The notes: generated by a model from the sequence alone, not told the origin. 64,000 nucleotides of DNA from Xaviernesmea oryzae (GCF_900177415.1 NZ_FXAF01000011.1:434001-498000); one strand, 5' to 3'. Positions 27,904-36,861 are shown, counted from the first letter of the stretch. Program-made: numbers and translations.

Positions 27904-28341
27904 CTACAGCAACCCGAGCTCGGCGAGTTCGCGCCGAAGCTCTTCCGGCAGCGCCGCAACGCCTTCTCCGAGTTTGCCGAGGTCGCGCGGCGCCTCCTCG
28001 TCCTTCAGGTAGCGCCATCCCTGAAACGGCCGCTTCGGCTGCGGCGCGGTCTCGATGACTTCCGGCCCGAGGACCAGATGGCAGCGCTGAATTCCGTCGC
28101 CGCCCGTGAACGTCTCGATATTCAGAAGCTTCTGGCGCGCCATGACCTGGCCCTTGATCACCCAGTAGAGCGAACCGTTTTCCAGAAGTTCGTCGACGCG
28201 CTTCGGCACCATGCGGGTGGTATGCGTGCTGTGCGGTTCGAGGCCGGCGGCAATCGCGTTGAGCGAGCGCTCGGCAACCCAGTCCCGGAGGTCCTGGATC
28301 GAGTCCGCGCCGACGCAGAGTTTGATCAGATGTAGAGCCAT
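27904..28341 (-). CDS. DUF1489-family protein
   Basis: A 145-residue cytoplasmic protein matching DUF1489, conserved in alphaproteobacteria. Recognisable parts are MALHLIKLCVG, the T-T-R-M-x-P-K-R segment near residues 41-48, and GSLYWVIKGQVMARQ. The conserved Arg/Lys/His residues suggest RNA or nucleotide binding, which is an inference only. The start at 28341 is preferred to a TTG at 28353. It follows sdaA on the same strand, 60 bp downstream. Confidence 0.82.
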   Translation of the reverse strand: MALHLIKLCVGADSIQDLRDWVAERSLNAIAAGLEPHSTHTTRMVPKRVDELLENGSLYWVIKGQVMARQKLLNIETFTGGDGIQRCHLVLGPEVIETAPQPKRPFQGWRYLKDEEAPRDLGKLGEGVAALPEELRRELAELGLL

Positions 28342-28401
28342 CTTCTGGTTCAAGACCCAACCGGGCCGCGCGTCAAGTCCCTGCTTCCTTGCTCCACAGG
28401 G

Positions 28402-29802
28402 TCAGCATTCGACGACGTTGACGGCGAGGCCCCCGGTCGAGGTCTCCTTGTACTTTTCGCTCATGTCGTTGCCGGTCTGGCGCATGGTCTCGATACAGGC
28501 GTCGAGCGGCACGAAATGCGTGCCGTCGCCCTTGATGGCAAGAGAGGCGGCAGTCACCGCCTTGACCGCGCCGAGCGCGTTCCGCTCGATGCAGGGCACC
28601 TGGACGAGGCCGGCGATCGGATCGCAGGTCATGCCGAGATGGTGTTCGAGCGCGATCTCGGCGGCGTTCTCGATCTGCTCCGGCGAACCGCCCATCACGG
28701 CCGCGAGTCCCGCCGCGGCCATGGCGGCGGCCGAACCCACCTCGCCCTGACAGCCGACCTCGGCGCCGGAGATCGAGGCGTTGTGCTTGATGATCCCGCC
28801 GACCGCCGCCGCCGTCAGCAGGAAGTTGCGGATGTCCTCATCGGTGGCATCCTCGTGGAAATGCAGGTAGTAGCGGATCGCCGCCGGGATGACGCCCGCC
28901 GCCCCGTTGGTCGGTGCGGTGACCACGCGCCCGCCGCCGGCGTTCTCCTCGTTGACGGCCATGGCATAGACGGAGAGCCAGTCGTTGGCGAGCAGCGGGT
29001 TCAGCCGGTTGCTGCGCCATTCCTCGTTGAGCTTGTCGTGGATCGCCTTCGCGCGGCGCTTCACCTTCAGCCCGCCGGGCATGATGCCGTCGACCTTGAG
29101 GCCGCGATCGATACAGCTCCTCATCGCCTCCCAGATGCGGTCGAGACCGGCATCCAGTTCGGCCGCGCTCATCCTGGTCTCCTCGTTCGCGCGCTTCATC
29201 TGGGCGATCGTCAGGCCGGAGCCGCGGGACATGTCGAGCATCTGCTTGGCGGTCGAGAACGGATAAGGCACGCGCGAGTCGCTCGACGATTTCTTCGGCA
29301 TGCGCATGGCTTCGAGCTCGGTGTCCGTCACCACGAAACCGCCGCCGATCGAATAATAGATGCGCTTAAGAAGCAGCCGTCCGTCCCGGTCGAAGGCGGA
29401 GAAGCTCATGCCGTTGGCATGGCCCGGCAGCGGCTGCTTCTTGTCGAAGATGAGGTCGGTCTTCGGCTGGAACTCGTAAGGGGGATGGCCGGGCGGCGTC
29501 ACACGGCCGGTCCGCTCCACCTCGTCGATGATGGCGTCCATCCTGTCGGGATCGACGCTTGCCGGCTCCTCGCCCATCAGCCCCAGGATCACCGCCCTGC
29601 CCGTTCCGTGGCCGATCCCGGTGAAGGCGAGCGAACCGTGCAGGCTCACCTTCAGCGCCGCGACATGCGCGCCGGCCGGCCGCGGCCATTCGGCAGAGAG
29701 GATCAGCGCCAGGAAGCGGTTGGCGGCCGACATCGGCCCCATCGTGTGCGAGCTGGAAGGGCCGATACCGATCTTGAAGACATCGAAGACGGACAGGAAC
29801 AT
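28402..29802 (-). CDS. sdaA: L-serine ammonia-lyase (single-chain, iron-sulfur)
   Basis: A 466-residue L-serine dehydratase that converts L-serine to pyruvate and ammonia, using a [4Fe-4S] cluster. The beta domain begins with [21 protein letters not shown], and the catalytic domain carries the Cys residues of [31 protein letters not shown], the cluster ligands, plus [10 protein letters not shown]. Both domains are fused as in Gram-negative enzymes. The start at 29802 gives the conserved [11 protein letters not shown]-terminus; 11 upstream codons are not conserved. A 33-residue ORF upstream on the same strand is separated by 170 bp. Confidence 0.96.
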   Translation of the reverse strand: MFLSVFDVFKIGIGPSSSHTMGPMSAANRFLALILSAEWPRPAGAHVAALKVSLHGSLAFTGIGHGTGRAVILGLMGEEPASVDPDRMDAIIDEVERTGRVTPPGHPPYEFQPKTDLIFDKKQPLPGHANGMSFSAFDRDGRLLLKRIYYSIGGGFVVTDTELEAMRMPKKSSSDSRVPYPFSTAKQMLDMSRGSGLTIAQMKRANEETRMSAAELDAGLDRIWEAMRSCIDRGLKVDGIMPGGLKVKRRAKAIHDKLNEEWRSNRLNPLLANDWLSVYAMAVNEENAGGGRVVTAPTNGAAGVIPAAIRYYLHFHEDATDEDIRNFLLTAAAVGGIIKHNASISGAEVGCQGEVGSAAAMAAAGLAAVMGGSPEQIENAAEIALEHHLGMTCDPIAGLVQVPCIERNALGAVKAVTAASLAIKGDGTHFVPLDACIETMRQTGNDMSEKYKETSTGGLAVNVVEC

Positions 29803-29972
29803 GGGAATCCGCAAGAACAAACAGGATGATCGCAAGGCTATGCCAGGCGGCCCGCAGGTTCAGGCGGTTGCCCGACATCCGGTTTGACGGCCGCGACATG
29901 ACCCTAAAATAGAAACGGCGCGGTACGAATACCACGCCGCAAGGAAGAATTTCAGGAATTCAACCGCTAAAA

Positions 29973-30074
29973 TCAGAAGGCGCCGAAGAGATAGGCTAGT
30001 GCCATGGCGCCGGCAAATCCCGCCAGCGCCTTGAAGGTGACGCTCCAGCAGGATTTCTGGGCAGTGCTTTCCAT
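29973..30074 (-). CDS. Unannotated 33-residue membrane peptide
   Basis: A 33-codon reading frame beginning MESTAQKSCWSVTFK and ending in LAYLFGAF. Its ATG is preceded by CGGAGA at 5-6 nt, a good ribosome site. The C-terminal two thirds (AGFAGAMALAYLFGAF) form one hydrophobic helix long enough to span the inner membrane. Similar short single-helix peptides are often overlooked. Function is unknown. It lies between sdaA and the DUF599 gene, which is divergent. Confidence 0.55.
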   Translation of the reverse strand: MESTAQKSCWSVTFKALAGFAGAMALAYLFGAF

Positions 30075-30319
30075 GTTGTCTCCGGGTTCTTGTCGCATGA
30101 ATAAACGTCCGCTTCGGACTGTCGTGGATAACGGTCTATTAAAATTCCGCGTTCCCCGCAATGCAAAAACGGCGGAACCATGGCCCGGGATCGCAAGCCG
30201 GCCATATTTGTTAACGGCCGGCCCGCGCCAGGGTTCCTGCCGGTCCGGGAGGACTTGCCGCGGCAGCCGAAACAAAGCATGACGAAACGAACGTCGACCC
30301 TTGAGTCCCCGGTGAAGCC

Positions 30320-31018
30320 ATGACGATCGCAGACTACATAGCGCTTGCCCTCTTCGCCCTGCTCTGGGCCGGCTACTCCTGGGTGACGGCCGGCTCGGGT
30401 GCGCGCTTCTTTCCCCGCGCCAGCCTGAACCGGGCGATGGCGGAGCGCCGCAGGCTGTGGATCTACAATTCGCTCCGCCGCGACTTGAAGATGATCGATA
30501 CTCAGATTCTGGCCGGCTTGCAGAACGGCACGGCCTTCTTCGCCTCGACGTCGATCTTCGCGATCGGCGGCTGTTTCGCCCTTCTCGGCGCGACGGAAAA
30601 GGTGGAGGCCGTCTTCAGCAACCTGCCGATGGTCGCCTATGGCGGCCGCACCGCCTTCGAGATCAAGGTGGCCGGCCTTACCTTCCTGTTCGGCTACGCC
30701 TTCTTCAAGTTCGGCTGGTCCTACCGGCTCTTCAACTACTGCACCATCCTCTTCGGGGCGCTGCCGATGATGCACGACACCAACCTCGATCGCGCCGCCG
30801 CTGAACGGGCCGCGGATCAGGTCGTGCGGATGAACAGCATAGCCGCCCAGCACTTCAACGCCGGCCTCAGGGCGCTCTTTCTGTCCGTCGGCTATCTCGG
30901 TTGGTTCGCCGGGCCCTATATGTTCATGGCCATGACCCTGTTCGTTATCTTCGTGCTCGTCCGCCGCCAGTATTTTTCCGAGGCAAGGCTGGCGCTCATG
31001 GATCGTGACGTTCCGTAA
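30320..31018 (+). CDS. DUF599 membrane protein
   Basis: A 232-residue inner-membrane protein of the DUF599 family. Four hydrophobic segments are visible: about residues 6-24, 68-92, 115-135 and 188-215. The family-typical stretch RRLWIYNSLRRDLKMIDTQI is a basic, amphipathic connector between the first and second segments, followed by LQNGTAFFAST. Function is not established. It is followed by a DUF1624-type membrane protein on the same strand, whose longest frame overlaps its end by 14 bp. Confidence 0.85.
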   Translation: MTIADYIALALFALLWAGYSWVTAGSGARFFPRASLNRAMAERRRLWIYNSLRRDLKMIDTQILAGLQNGTAFFASTSIFAIGGCFALLGATEKVEAVFSNLPMVAYGGRTAFEIKVAGLTFLFGYAFFKFGWSYRLFNYCTILFGALPMMHDTNLDRAAAERAADQVVRMNSIAAQHFNAGLRALFLSVGYLGWFAGPYMFMAMTLFVIFVLVRRQYFSEARLALMDRDVP

Positions 31019-31021
31019 TGC

Positions 31022-31057
31022 AGAAAGACTGCCGGAAAGATTGCCAGAAAGACCGAT
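31022..31057 (+). repeat. 12-bp tandem repeat at a gene start
   Basis: Three imperfect 12-bp units (AGAAAGACTGCC, GGAAAGATTGCC, AGAAAGACCGAT) end 1 bp before the GTG at 31059. If the longer frame from 31005 is used they encode an ERLP repeat. Confidence 0.7.
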
Positions 31058-31058
31058 T

Positions 31059-32060
31059 GTGACCGTTGCCGAAAATCAAAATCCCGCTTTGCGGACGCCC
31101 CGCATCACGCTCATCGATACCCTGCGCGGCGTGGCGCTCGTCGCCATGGCGACCTATCACTTCACCTGGGATCTGGAATTCTTCGGCTACCTCGATCCCG
31201 GCACGGCAACGCAAGGCTTCTTCCGCATCTATGCCCGGTCGATTGCCAGTTCCTTCCTGTTTCTCGCCGGCGTCAGCCTCGTGCTGGCGCATGTCCCGCA
31301 TATCCGTTGGCATTCCTTCTGGAAGCGTTTCGCCATCGTTGCCGGCGCGGCCGCGGCGATCAGCATCGCGACCTTCATCGGCTTCCGCAACGAGTGGATC
31401 TATTTCGGCATCCTGCACAATATCGCGGTGTCGAGCCTGGTCGGGCTTGCCTTCCTGCGCCTGCCCGCCTTTGTGACCGGGGCAGTCGTTCTGCTGATCG
31501 CCGCCGCGATGGTCCTCGACTATGTCCTCATGCCCGGAGCGCTGGATTCGGCGGTTTTCAACACCCGCTGGATGAGCTGGCTCGGCTTTGCCGAAATCCC
31601 GCCGCGTTCCAACGACTACGTGCCGCTCTTTCCGTGGATTGCCGCCCTGCTGGCAGGTATCGCCGTCGCTAGGCTCGCGATTGCGCGCAACTGGCTGCCG
31701 CAGCTTGCGGCCGTCCAGACGAAACCGAACCTTCTCTCCAGGGCCGGTCGCCATAGCCTGATCGTCTACCTCGTCCACCAGCCGGTGCTGATCGCGCTGG
31801 TCTATCTCTTCTCGCTCGTCTACCCGGCCCCGCCGCCGGACCCGCGGGTGAGCTACACCCTGAGCTGCGAAGCCGGCTGCAACGGACAGACGAACGATCC
31901 GGGCCTTTGCCGGCGCTTCTGCGGCTGCACGGCCGACAGGCTGATCGCCCAGTCGCTGATCGTACCGTTGCAGACCGGCACGATCGCGCCGCAGGACGAC
32001 CGTGTGCAGGCGATCGCCGAGGAATGCTCGATCGGCGCGCAACTCTCCGACGGAAATTGA
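31059..32060 (+). CDS. DUF1624 / heparan-alpha-glucosaminide N-acetyltransferase-like membrane protein
   Basis: About 333 residues with many membrane helices and the opening signature RITLIDTLRGVALVAMATYHFTWD of the DUF1624/HGSNAT-like acyltransferase-3 group. Multiple helices follow to about residue 240. The C-terminal tail has a cytoplasmic or periplasmic Cys-rich part (CEAGCNGQTNDPGLCRRFCGCTA region: six Cys within about 30 residues), which is unusual for the family and may bind metal or form disulfides. Acyl transfer to an unknown glycan or lipid is inferred. The start is uncertain: GTG 31059 is used, GTG 31005 overlaps the DUF599 gene. Confidence 0.78.
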   Translation: MTVAENQNPALRTPRITLIDTLRGVALVAMATYHFTWDLEFFGYLDPGTATQGFFRIYARSIASSFLFLAGVSLVLAHVPHIRWHSFWKRFAIVAGAAAAISIATFIGFRNEWIYFGILHNIAVSSLVGLAFLRLPAFVTGAVVLLIAAAMVLDYVLMPGALDSAVFNTRWMSWLGFAEIPPRSNDYVPLFPWIAALLAGIAVARLAIARNWLPQLAAVQTKPNLLSRAGRHSLIVYLVHQPVLIALVYLFSLVYPAPPPDPRVSYTLSCEAGCNGQTNDPGLCRRFCGCTADRLIAQSLIVPLQTGTIAPQDDRVQAIAEECSIGAQLSDGN

Positions 32061-32063
32061 CGG

Positions 32064-32456
32064 TTAGGTCCCGACGCCGATTTCGGCGAGCCGCGTCAGG
32101 CAGGCTTCCTCGACATTGTCGAGCTCGGCCAGCGTATCGTCGATATCCTTGCGCTTCTGGCGCAGGTCGTCGCGCTTCTCGTCGATTCGCTTCATCAGGA
32201 GCTTGAGCTGGCCCATCTCGCCCGGCGGCTCCTTGTAGACCTGGATGATCTCGCGGATCTCGGCGATCGTGAAGCCGATCCTGCGGCCGCGCAGGATCTC
32301 CTGGATGAGCCTCCTGTCGGCTGCCCGGAAAAGCCGCGTGCGGCCCCGGCGCTCCGGATGGATGAGCCCTTCGTCCTCGTAGAAGCGAAGCGTGCGGGTA
32401 GAAACCCCGAATTCCCGCGTCAGCTCGGTGATGCTATAATATTTGTTCACGACCAT
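32064..32456 (-). CDS. MerR-family transcriptional regulator
   Basis: A 130-residue DNA-binding protein. The N-terminal MerR winged helix reads YYSITELTREFGVSTRTLRFYEDEGLI, and the middle has the second helix-turn region (DRRLIQEILRGRRIGFTIAEI). A dimerisation coiled coil follows (KRIDEKRDDLRQKRKDIDDTLAEL). The C-terminal end has one Cys only, so a metal-binding loop is not evident and the inducer is unknown. It is only 3 bp from the end of the convergent DUF1624 gene and 68 bp downstream of mgtE on the same strand. Confidence 0.9.
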   Translation of the reverse strand: MVVNKYYSITELTREFGVSTRTLRFYEDEGLIHPERRGRTRLFRAADRRLIQEILRGRRIGFTIAEIREIIQVYKEPPGEMGQLKLLMKRIDEKRDDLRQKRKDIDDTLAELDNVEEACLTRLAEIGVGT

Positions 32457-32524
32457 GTCCTGCTACCTGAAGCCAAAATAATTGACTTTTACGTAACAGT
32501 CAATTTTGCCCGTTTGGCATCCGT

Positions 32525-33940
32525 TCAGTTCAGGAGCCAGAGCGTCGCGAGCCCCAGAAACGAGAAGAAACCGGTCGTATCGGTGATCGCCGTGACGAAG
32601 ACGGCGGAAGACACGGCCGGATCGGCGCCGGCCCGGTCGAGCAGCAGCGGGATCATGATGCCCGCCATCGCCGCCGCGAACATGTTGATCAGCATGGCGG
32701 TGGCGATCAGCCCGCCGATATGGATGTCGTGGAACCACAGGCCTGCCACCGTCCCGACGAGGCAGCCGATCACCACGCCGTTGATGAGGCCGACGCCGGC
32801 CTCGCGTCGCGCGACGCGCCAGGCGTTATGGATGTCGAGATTGCGGGTGGCGAGCGCGCGCACGGTCACGGTCATCGTCTGCGAGCCGGCGTTGCCGCCC
32901 ATGCCGGCGACGATCGGCATGAGGATCGCCAGCGCCACCACCTCTTCGATCGTCGCCTCGAAGAGCGATATCACCGAGGCGGAGATGAAGGCGGTGAAGA
33001 GATTGATCAGCAGCCAGGGCACGCGCGAACGCGAGGTTTCGGTCACGGAATCGGACAATTCTTCATCGCCGACGCCCGAGAGCCGCATGATGTCCTCTTC
33101 CGCCTCCTCCTGGATGACGTCGACCACGTCGTCGATCGTCAGCACGCCGACGAGCCGGCCGTTCTCGTCCACGACGGCGGCGGACAGGAGGTCGTATTGC
33201 TCGAAAAGCTGGGCGGCCTCCTCCTGGTCCATGTCGGCGGGGATCGGATAGTTCGTCTCCCGCATGATCGTCTCGATCTTCACCTGCCGCTTGGTGCGCA
33301 GGATCCTGTCGAGGTCCACGACGCCGAGCAGCTTGAAGGTCGGGTCGATGACGAAGATCTGCGTGAAGCTCTCCGGCAGGTCCTCCTCGTCGCGCATGTA
33401 GTCGATCGTCTGGCCGACGGTCCAGAACGGCGGCACTGCGACGAATTCCGTCTGCATGCGGCGGCCGGCCGACTGCTCCGGATAGTCGAGCGCGCGGCGC
33501 AGCCGCACCCGCTCGGTGAACGGCAGCTGCGCGAGGATTTCTTCCCGGTCCTCCTGGTCGAGGTCTTCGAGAATGTAGACGGCGTCGTCCGAATCGAGAT
33601 CGCCGATCGCCGCGGCGATCTGCGCGTTCGGCATCTGGTCGACGATTTCCATGCGGATCGCTTCGTCGACCTCGGTAAGCGCCGTCAGGTCGAAGTCGTC
33701 GCCGAGCAGTTTGACGAGCGCCAGGCGCTGGTCGGGCAGGATCGCTTCCAGAAGGTCGCCGAGCTCGGATTCGTGCAGCCGGGCGACATGCTGGCGCAGG
33801 AAGAGAACGTCCCGGTCGGCGATCGCCGCCCCCACCATCGCCAGGAAATCGGCGCGGATCGACCCGTCCTCGGAATAGATGTCGTCGCCGGCTTCGTCGG
33901 TCTTGGTGCGCAGGCGGTCGTCTTCGCCGATATCGCTCAT
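32525..33940 (-). CDS. mgtE: Magnesium transporter MgtE
   Basis: A 471-residue Mg2+ channel. The N-terminal acidic helical domain (to about residue 150), two CBS domains (about 150-280) and five C-terminal membrane helices (about 300-470) are in the standard order. The pore segment MPIVAGMGGNAGSQTMTVTVRALAT is present, with the NAGSQ motif. It imports Mg2+ and is gated by cytoplasmic Mg2+ binding to the N and CBS domains. No M-box-like leader was seen upstream. The merR gene follows downstream. Confidence 0.96.
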   Translation of the reverse strand: MSDIGEDDRLRTKTDEAGDDIYSEDGSIRADFLAMVGAAIADRDVLFLRQHVARLHESELGDLLEAILPDQRLALVKLLGDDFDLTALTEVDEAIRMEIVDQMPNAQIAAAIGDLDSDDAVYILEDLDQEDREEILAQLPFTERVRLRRALDYPEQSAGRRMQTEFVAVPPFWTVGQTIDYMRDEEDLPESFTQIFVIDPTFKLLGVVDLDRILRTKRQVKIETIMRETNYPIPADMDQEEAAQLFEQYDLLSAAVVDENGRLVGVLTIDDVVDVIQEEAEEDIMRLSGVGDEELSDSVTETSRSRVPWLLINLFTAFISASVISLFEATIEEVVALAILMPIVAGMGGNAGSQTMTVTVRALATRNLDIHNAWRVARREAGVGLINGVVIGCLVGTVAGLWFHDIHIGGLIATAMLINMFAAAMAGIMIPLLLDRAGADPAVSSAVFVTAITDTTGFFSFLGLATLWLLN

Positions 33941-34095
33941 CTGCCGCCCTCGCTGCTTGCATCCGACAAAAGGAAGATGGCGGCAAAAAGCATATTGTCA
34001 ACAACCGGATAGCTCAATCCGGCGCTATTGCCCGTGACGCCGGTTTTCCTGCTAGAACAATTGGCGTTGCGGGTCCAGCCCGCACCCTGAAATGG

Positions 34096-34128
34096 CCTGG
34101 AAAATCCCTGGAAAATCCCTGGAAAATC
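34096..34128. repeat. 11-bp perfect tandem repeat upstream of the PDF-like gene
   Basis: Three perfect copies of CCTGGAAAATC, ending 30 bp before the ATG at 34159. Confidence 0.85.
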
Positions 34129-34158
34129 CAAGTGCAAAAGACCGGAGGAAGTTCGAAA

Positions 34159-34650
34159 ATGACCGTCCGCACCATCCTGAAATATCCCGATCCGGGTCTC
34201 TCCGAACCTTGCGGACCGGTCGAGGCTTTCGACGCCGCCCTCGGCACCCTCGCCCACGATCTCCTCGATACGATGCGGGCGGCGCCGGGCGTCGGGATCA
34301 CCGCCGCCCATATCGGCGTCTTCACGCGCCTCGTGGTGCTGGAGCTCTCGAAGGAGACTGGGCCGCGCTTCTACGCGAACCCCGAAATCCTCTCGTTCTC
34401 GGCAGAGACCATGCGGCATATGGAGGGCAGCGTCTCCATGCCGGGAGCAACCGAGGAGGTCGAGCGGCCGCGAAAGATCCGCTTCCGCTACCAGGATTTC
34501 GGAGGCGCCTTTCACGAGGAGGACGCGGAAGGTTTTTATGCCGTCTGCATGCAGCACGAGATCGACCAGCTCGACGGCGTCTTCTGGCTGAAGCGGCTTT
34601 CCCGGCTCAGGCGCGACCGCCTGATCCGCAAATGGGAGAAGGGAAAATAG
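34159..34650 (+). CDS. Peptide-deformylase-like protein lacking metal ligands
   Basis: A 163-residue protein with the whole deformylase fold, but all three active-site motifs are altered. Motif I (GxGxAAxQ) is GVGITAAHIG, motif II (EGCLS) is MEGSVSMPG, so the Cys metal ligand is Ser, and motif III (HExxH) is HEIDQLDG, so the second His is Gln. Only one of the three expected metal ligands remains. Removal of the N-terminal formyl group is therefore unlikely; binding of nascent or formylated peptide is possible. The ATG at 34159 has GGAGG upstream. It is followed by two BON-domain genes on the same strand. Confidence 0.85.
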   Translation: MTVRTILKYPDPGLSEPCGPVEAFDAALGTLAHDLLDTMRAAPGVGITAAHIGVFTRLVVLELSKETGPRFYANPEILSFSAETMRHMEGSVSMPGATEEVERPRKIRFRYQDFGGAFHEEDAEGFYAVCMQHEIDQLDGVFWLKRLSRLRRDRLIRKWEKGK

Positions 34651-34716
34651 GTCCTCGGCGCTGAACCAAAATCGGTTTCAACCGTTCATCGGTCGTCGCA
34701 AGGAGGAGCTACGACC

Positions 34717-34974
34717 ATGAATGCAACCGCAGACAAGACCGCAGCCGAACTGGAGCGAAAAGTATCCGAACGCCTGGCAGAATTGCCGGACGTGGATGCC
34801 TCCCATATCGAACCGCATGCCGAGGGAACCAAGGTCATTCTCGAAGGTTCTGTCGATACCGTGTTCTCCGCCCGCAAGGCGGTCTTGAGCGCGGAAACCG
34901 TGGATGGCGTCCATGACGTCGAAAGCCATCTGACCCTTACGGGAAGCAAGGATGGCCCATCCGCGAGCCATTGA
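34717..34974 (+). CDS. BON-domain protein
   Basis: An 85-residue protein consisting of one BON domain (about residues 10-75). The alternating pattern VDASHIEPHAEGTKVILEG, SVDTVFSARKAV and VDGVHDVESHL matches the beta-alpha-beta units of BON domains, which bind phospholipids or other hydrophobic ligands. No signal peptide is visible. AAGGAGG lies before the ATG at 34717. The next gene also encodes a BON domain; they may be functionally linked stress proteins. Confidence 0.85.
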   Translation: MNATADKTAAELERKVSERLAELPDVDASHIEPHAEGTKVILEGSVDTVFSARKAVLSAETVDGVHDVESHLTLTGSKDGPSASH

Positions 34975-35035
34975 AGAAAACATTGCCCGGCGCATCGCCG
35001 GTGCGCCGGGAGCCGGCTGAAATGAGGAGACGACC

Positions 35036-35533
35036 ATGCCAGCCAAGCGAAAGGTTGACGACATTTCCCGCGAGGAGGATTTCCGCGACTACGACGACCG
35101 CAATATCGACGAAGGCTGGCCCTATGACGATGCCTCGGGCGCCGGTGCGCGGCCGGTAGACAACGCTGCCTACGGCGAACCCGCCGCCAATTTCGACAGC
35201 GAGCGCAACCGCGGCTATCGCGTCGACGAAGCGGATTTCGACGGATTGGAAGAGCGCGTGGTCGACAGTGCCTTTCCCGGCACGGACGGGCTCGAGGAAT
35301 CCGACGACCTGGAGGAGCGCATCACCGATGCGATCGAGAACCTGGACGTCGTCCCCATGGATGCGATCGACGTGCATGTCGACGGCGACAAGGTGACGAT
35401 CGAGGGCGTCGTGGACGATGCCGCCGCCTCCCGCAAGATCGTTCGGCAGGTTCAGGACGTCCCGGGCGTGCGTGTGGTGATCAACAATCTCCGGCTTGCC
35501 GGCGTCGACAGCCGCATTCCCGACGACGACTAG
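35036..35533 (+). CDS. BON-domain protein with acidic N-terminal region
   Basis: A 165-residue acidic protein. The first 95 residues are disordered-looking and rich in Asp, Glu, Arg and Gly; the C-terminal BON domain (about 98-155) has MDAIDVHVDGDKVTIEGVV and the SRKIVRQVQDVPGVRVVINN pattern. It lies 61 bp after another BON gene and ends 4 bp into the convergent OsmC gene. A role in envelope stress or surface binding is inferred only from the domain. Confidence 0.85.
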   Translation: MPAKRKVDDISREEDFRDYDDRNIDEGWPYDDASGAGARPVDNAAYGEPAANFDSERNRGYRVDEADFDGLEERVVDSAFPGTDGLEESDDLEERITDAIENLDVVPMDAIDVHVDGDKVTIEGVVDDAAASRKIVRQVQDVPGVRVVINNLRLAGVDSRIPDDD

Positions 35534-35952
35534 CCGATTTCGACGGAGAATTCGGGCGAGCCCTTCAGCGTATTGCTGACGGTGCAGATGTCTTCCGCCA
35601 TATGGGCGATCTCCGTCTTTTCCAGGGGACTGAGATCGCCTTCGACCGTCAGCTTCACGATGAAACGCGTAATCCGGGATGGCCCGCCCTCAGCCTTCTC
35701 GCCCGTGACATGCGCCCTCACCTCTGCAAGCCTGTCGAGAATGCCGAGCTTGCTCGCGGCGATCCGGCCGCTGAGCACGAGGCAGGCCGCGAGCGAGGAA
35801 AACATCAGATCGAGCGGATTGAAGCCCTGCTCCGAGGCGCCCGTCACCACGTCCACCTGGCCGTTCGTCTCGCTTGTCACCTGCGGGTGACCGAGGCGGC
35901 CGACCACCGCCGTCGCACCGATCGGACGCGTCTTCACTTTCAGTTCCACCAT
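35530..35952 (-). CDS. OsmC-family protein
   Basis: A 140-residue OsmC/Ohr-family protein. The two redox Cys are at expected places, in SLAACLVLSGR (about residue 57) and EDICTVSNTLKG (about 124). This family reduces organic hydroperoxides or acts on related peroxides using a thiol mechanism. The absence of Ohr-specific surroundings suggests OsmC rather than Ohr. The last 4 bp overlap the end of the convergent BON gene. It is separate from lipB by 11 bp on the same strand, so cotranscription with lipB is possible. Confidence 0.88.
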   Translation of the reverse strand: MVELKVKTRPIGATAVVGRLGHPQVTSETNGQVDVVTGASEQGFNPLDLMFSSLAACLVLSGRIAASKLGILDRLAEVRAHVTGEKAEGGPSRITRFIVKLTVEGDLSPLEKTEIAHMAEDICTVSNTLKGSPEFSVEIG

Positions 35953-35963
35953 GGAATCGCCCC

Positions 35964-36683
35964 TTATCCTTCCGAAACGGTTGGCCCGAATATCTCTTCG
36001 AAAGCCTCGCGCAGCCTGATATCCACATCCGCCATCATCACCGGCAGGCCGAGATCGACGAGGCTCGTCACGCCATAAGCGCTGATGCCGCAGGGCACGA
36101 TGCCGGAAAAATGCGAAAGGTCGGGATCGACATTGAGCGACAGGCCGTGGAAGCTCACCCAGCGCCGCAGCCTTATGCCGAGCGCGGCCACCTTGTCCTC
36201 GGCCATGGAACCGTCCGGCAGAAGCGGCTTTTCCGGCCGGCGCACCCAGACGCCGACGCGGTCCTCGCGCCGTTCGCCGCGCACGTTCATCATGTCGAGC
36301 GTGCGGATGACGAGTTCTTCCAGCGCCGCCACATAGGCGCGCACGTCCTGCCGCCGGCGTTTGAGGTCCAGCATCACATAGGCGACCCGCTGGCCCGGAC
36401 CGTGATAGGTATATTCGCCGCCGCGGCCTGTGGAAAACACCGGGAATCGGTCGGGCTCGATAAGGTCGGCAGCGTCGGCGCTCGTGCCGGCGGTGTAGAG
36501 CGGCGGGTGTTCGAGCAGCCAGACCAGTTCGTCCGCGTCGCCGTCGGCGATCGCCGCGACTTCGCGTTCCATTTCGGCGACCGCCTGCTCGTAAGGCACG
36601 AGCCCGTCGGAAATCCGCCAGCGCACCGGCGCAGAACCGGGCTTCGGCAGCATGGCAAGGGTAATATCGGTGCGTGTCAGCAT
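35964..36683 (-). CDS. lipB: Lipoyl(octanoyl) transferase
   Basis: A 239-residue LipB that moves octanoyl from acyl carrier protein to lipoyl domains. The signature [17 protein letters not shown] is at about residues 92-108, the nucleophile Cys in GIVPCGI (about 196), and the Lys in [18 protein letters not shown]. The start at 36683 (MLTRTDI) fits family length; a long upstream in-frame extension is not conserved. GcvH encoded in this window at 55589 is a typical target of the lipoyl pathway. It is divergent from the tRNA-Leu gene. Confidence 0.96.
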   Translation of the reverse strand: MLTRTDITLAMLPKPGSAPVRWRISDGLVPYEQAVAEMEREVAAIADGDADELVWLLEHPPLYTAGTSADAADLIEPDRFPVFSTGRGGEYTYHGPGQRVAYVMLDLKRRRQDVRAYVAALEELVIRTLDMMNVRGERREDRVGVWVRRPEKPLLPDGSMAEDKVAALGIRLRRWVSFHGLSLNVDPDLSHFSGIVPCGISAYGVTSLVDLGLPVMMADVDIRLREAFEEIFGPTVSEG

Positions 36684-36861
36684 GGGAATTCTTCTGGCAA
36701 AAACGATGGAAGGCGGCAAGAGGCGGGCTTTCCGGCCGCTTCCATATAGGTATTTCGCTTTCGGATTTTTATCCTTCAAAAATCTGTCACGGCACACTTG
36801 TGCCCGGGAAATCGTTTTGCTACATGCTGCCCCGCCGGCGCAAATCGGCACCTACCACGAT

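Noticed and set aside
33941-34158. M-box or other Mg2+ leader upstream of mgtE
   Set aside because: The region is short, contains only the tandem repeat that belongs to the other strand's gene, and shows no M-box elements.
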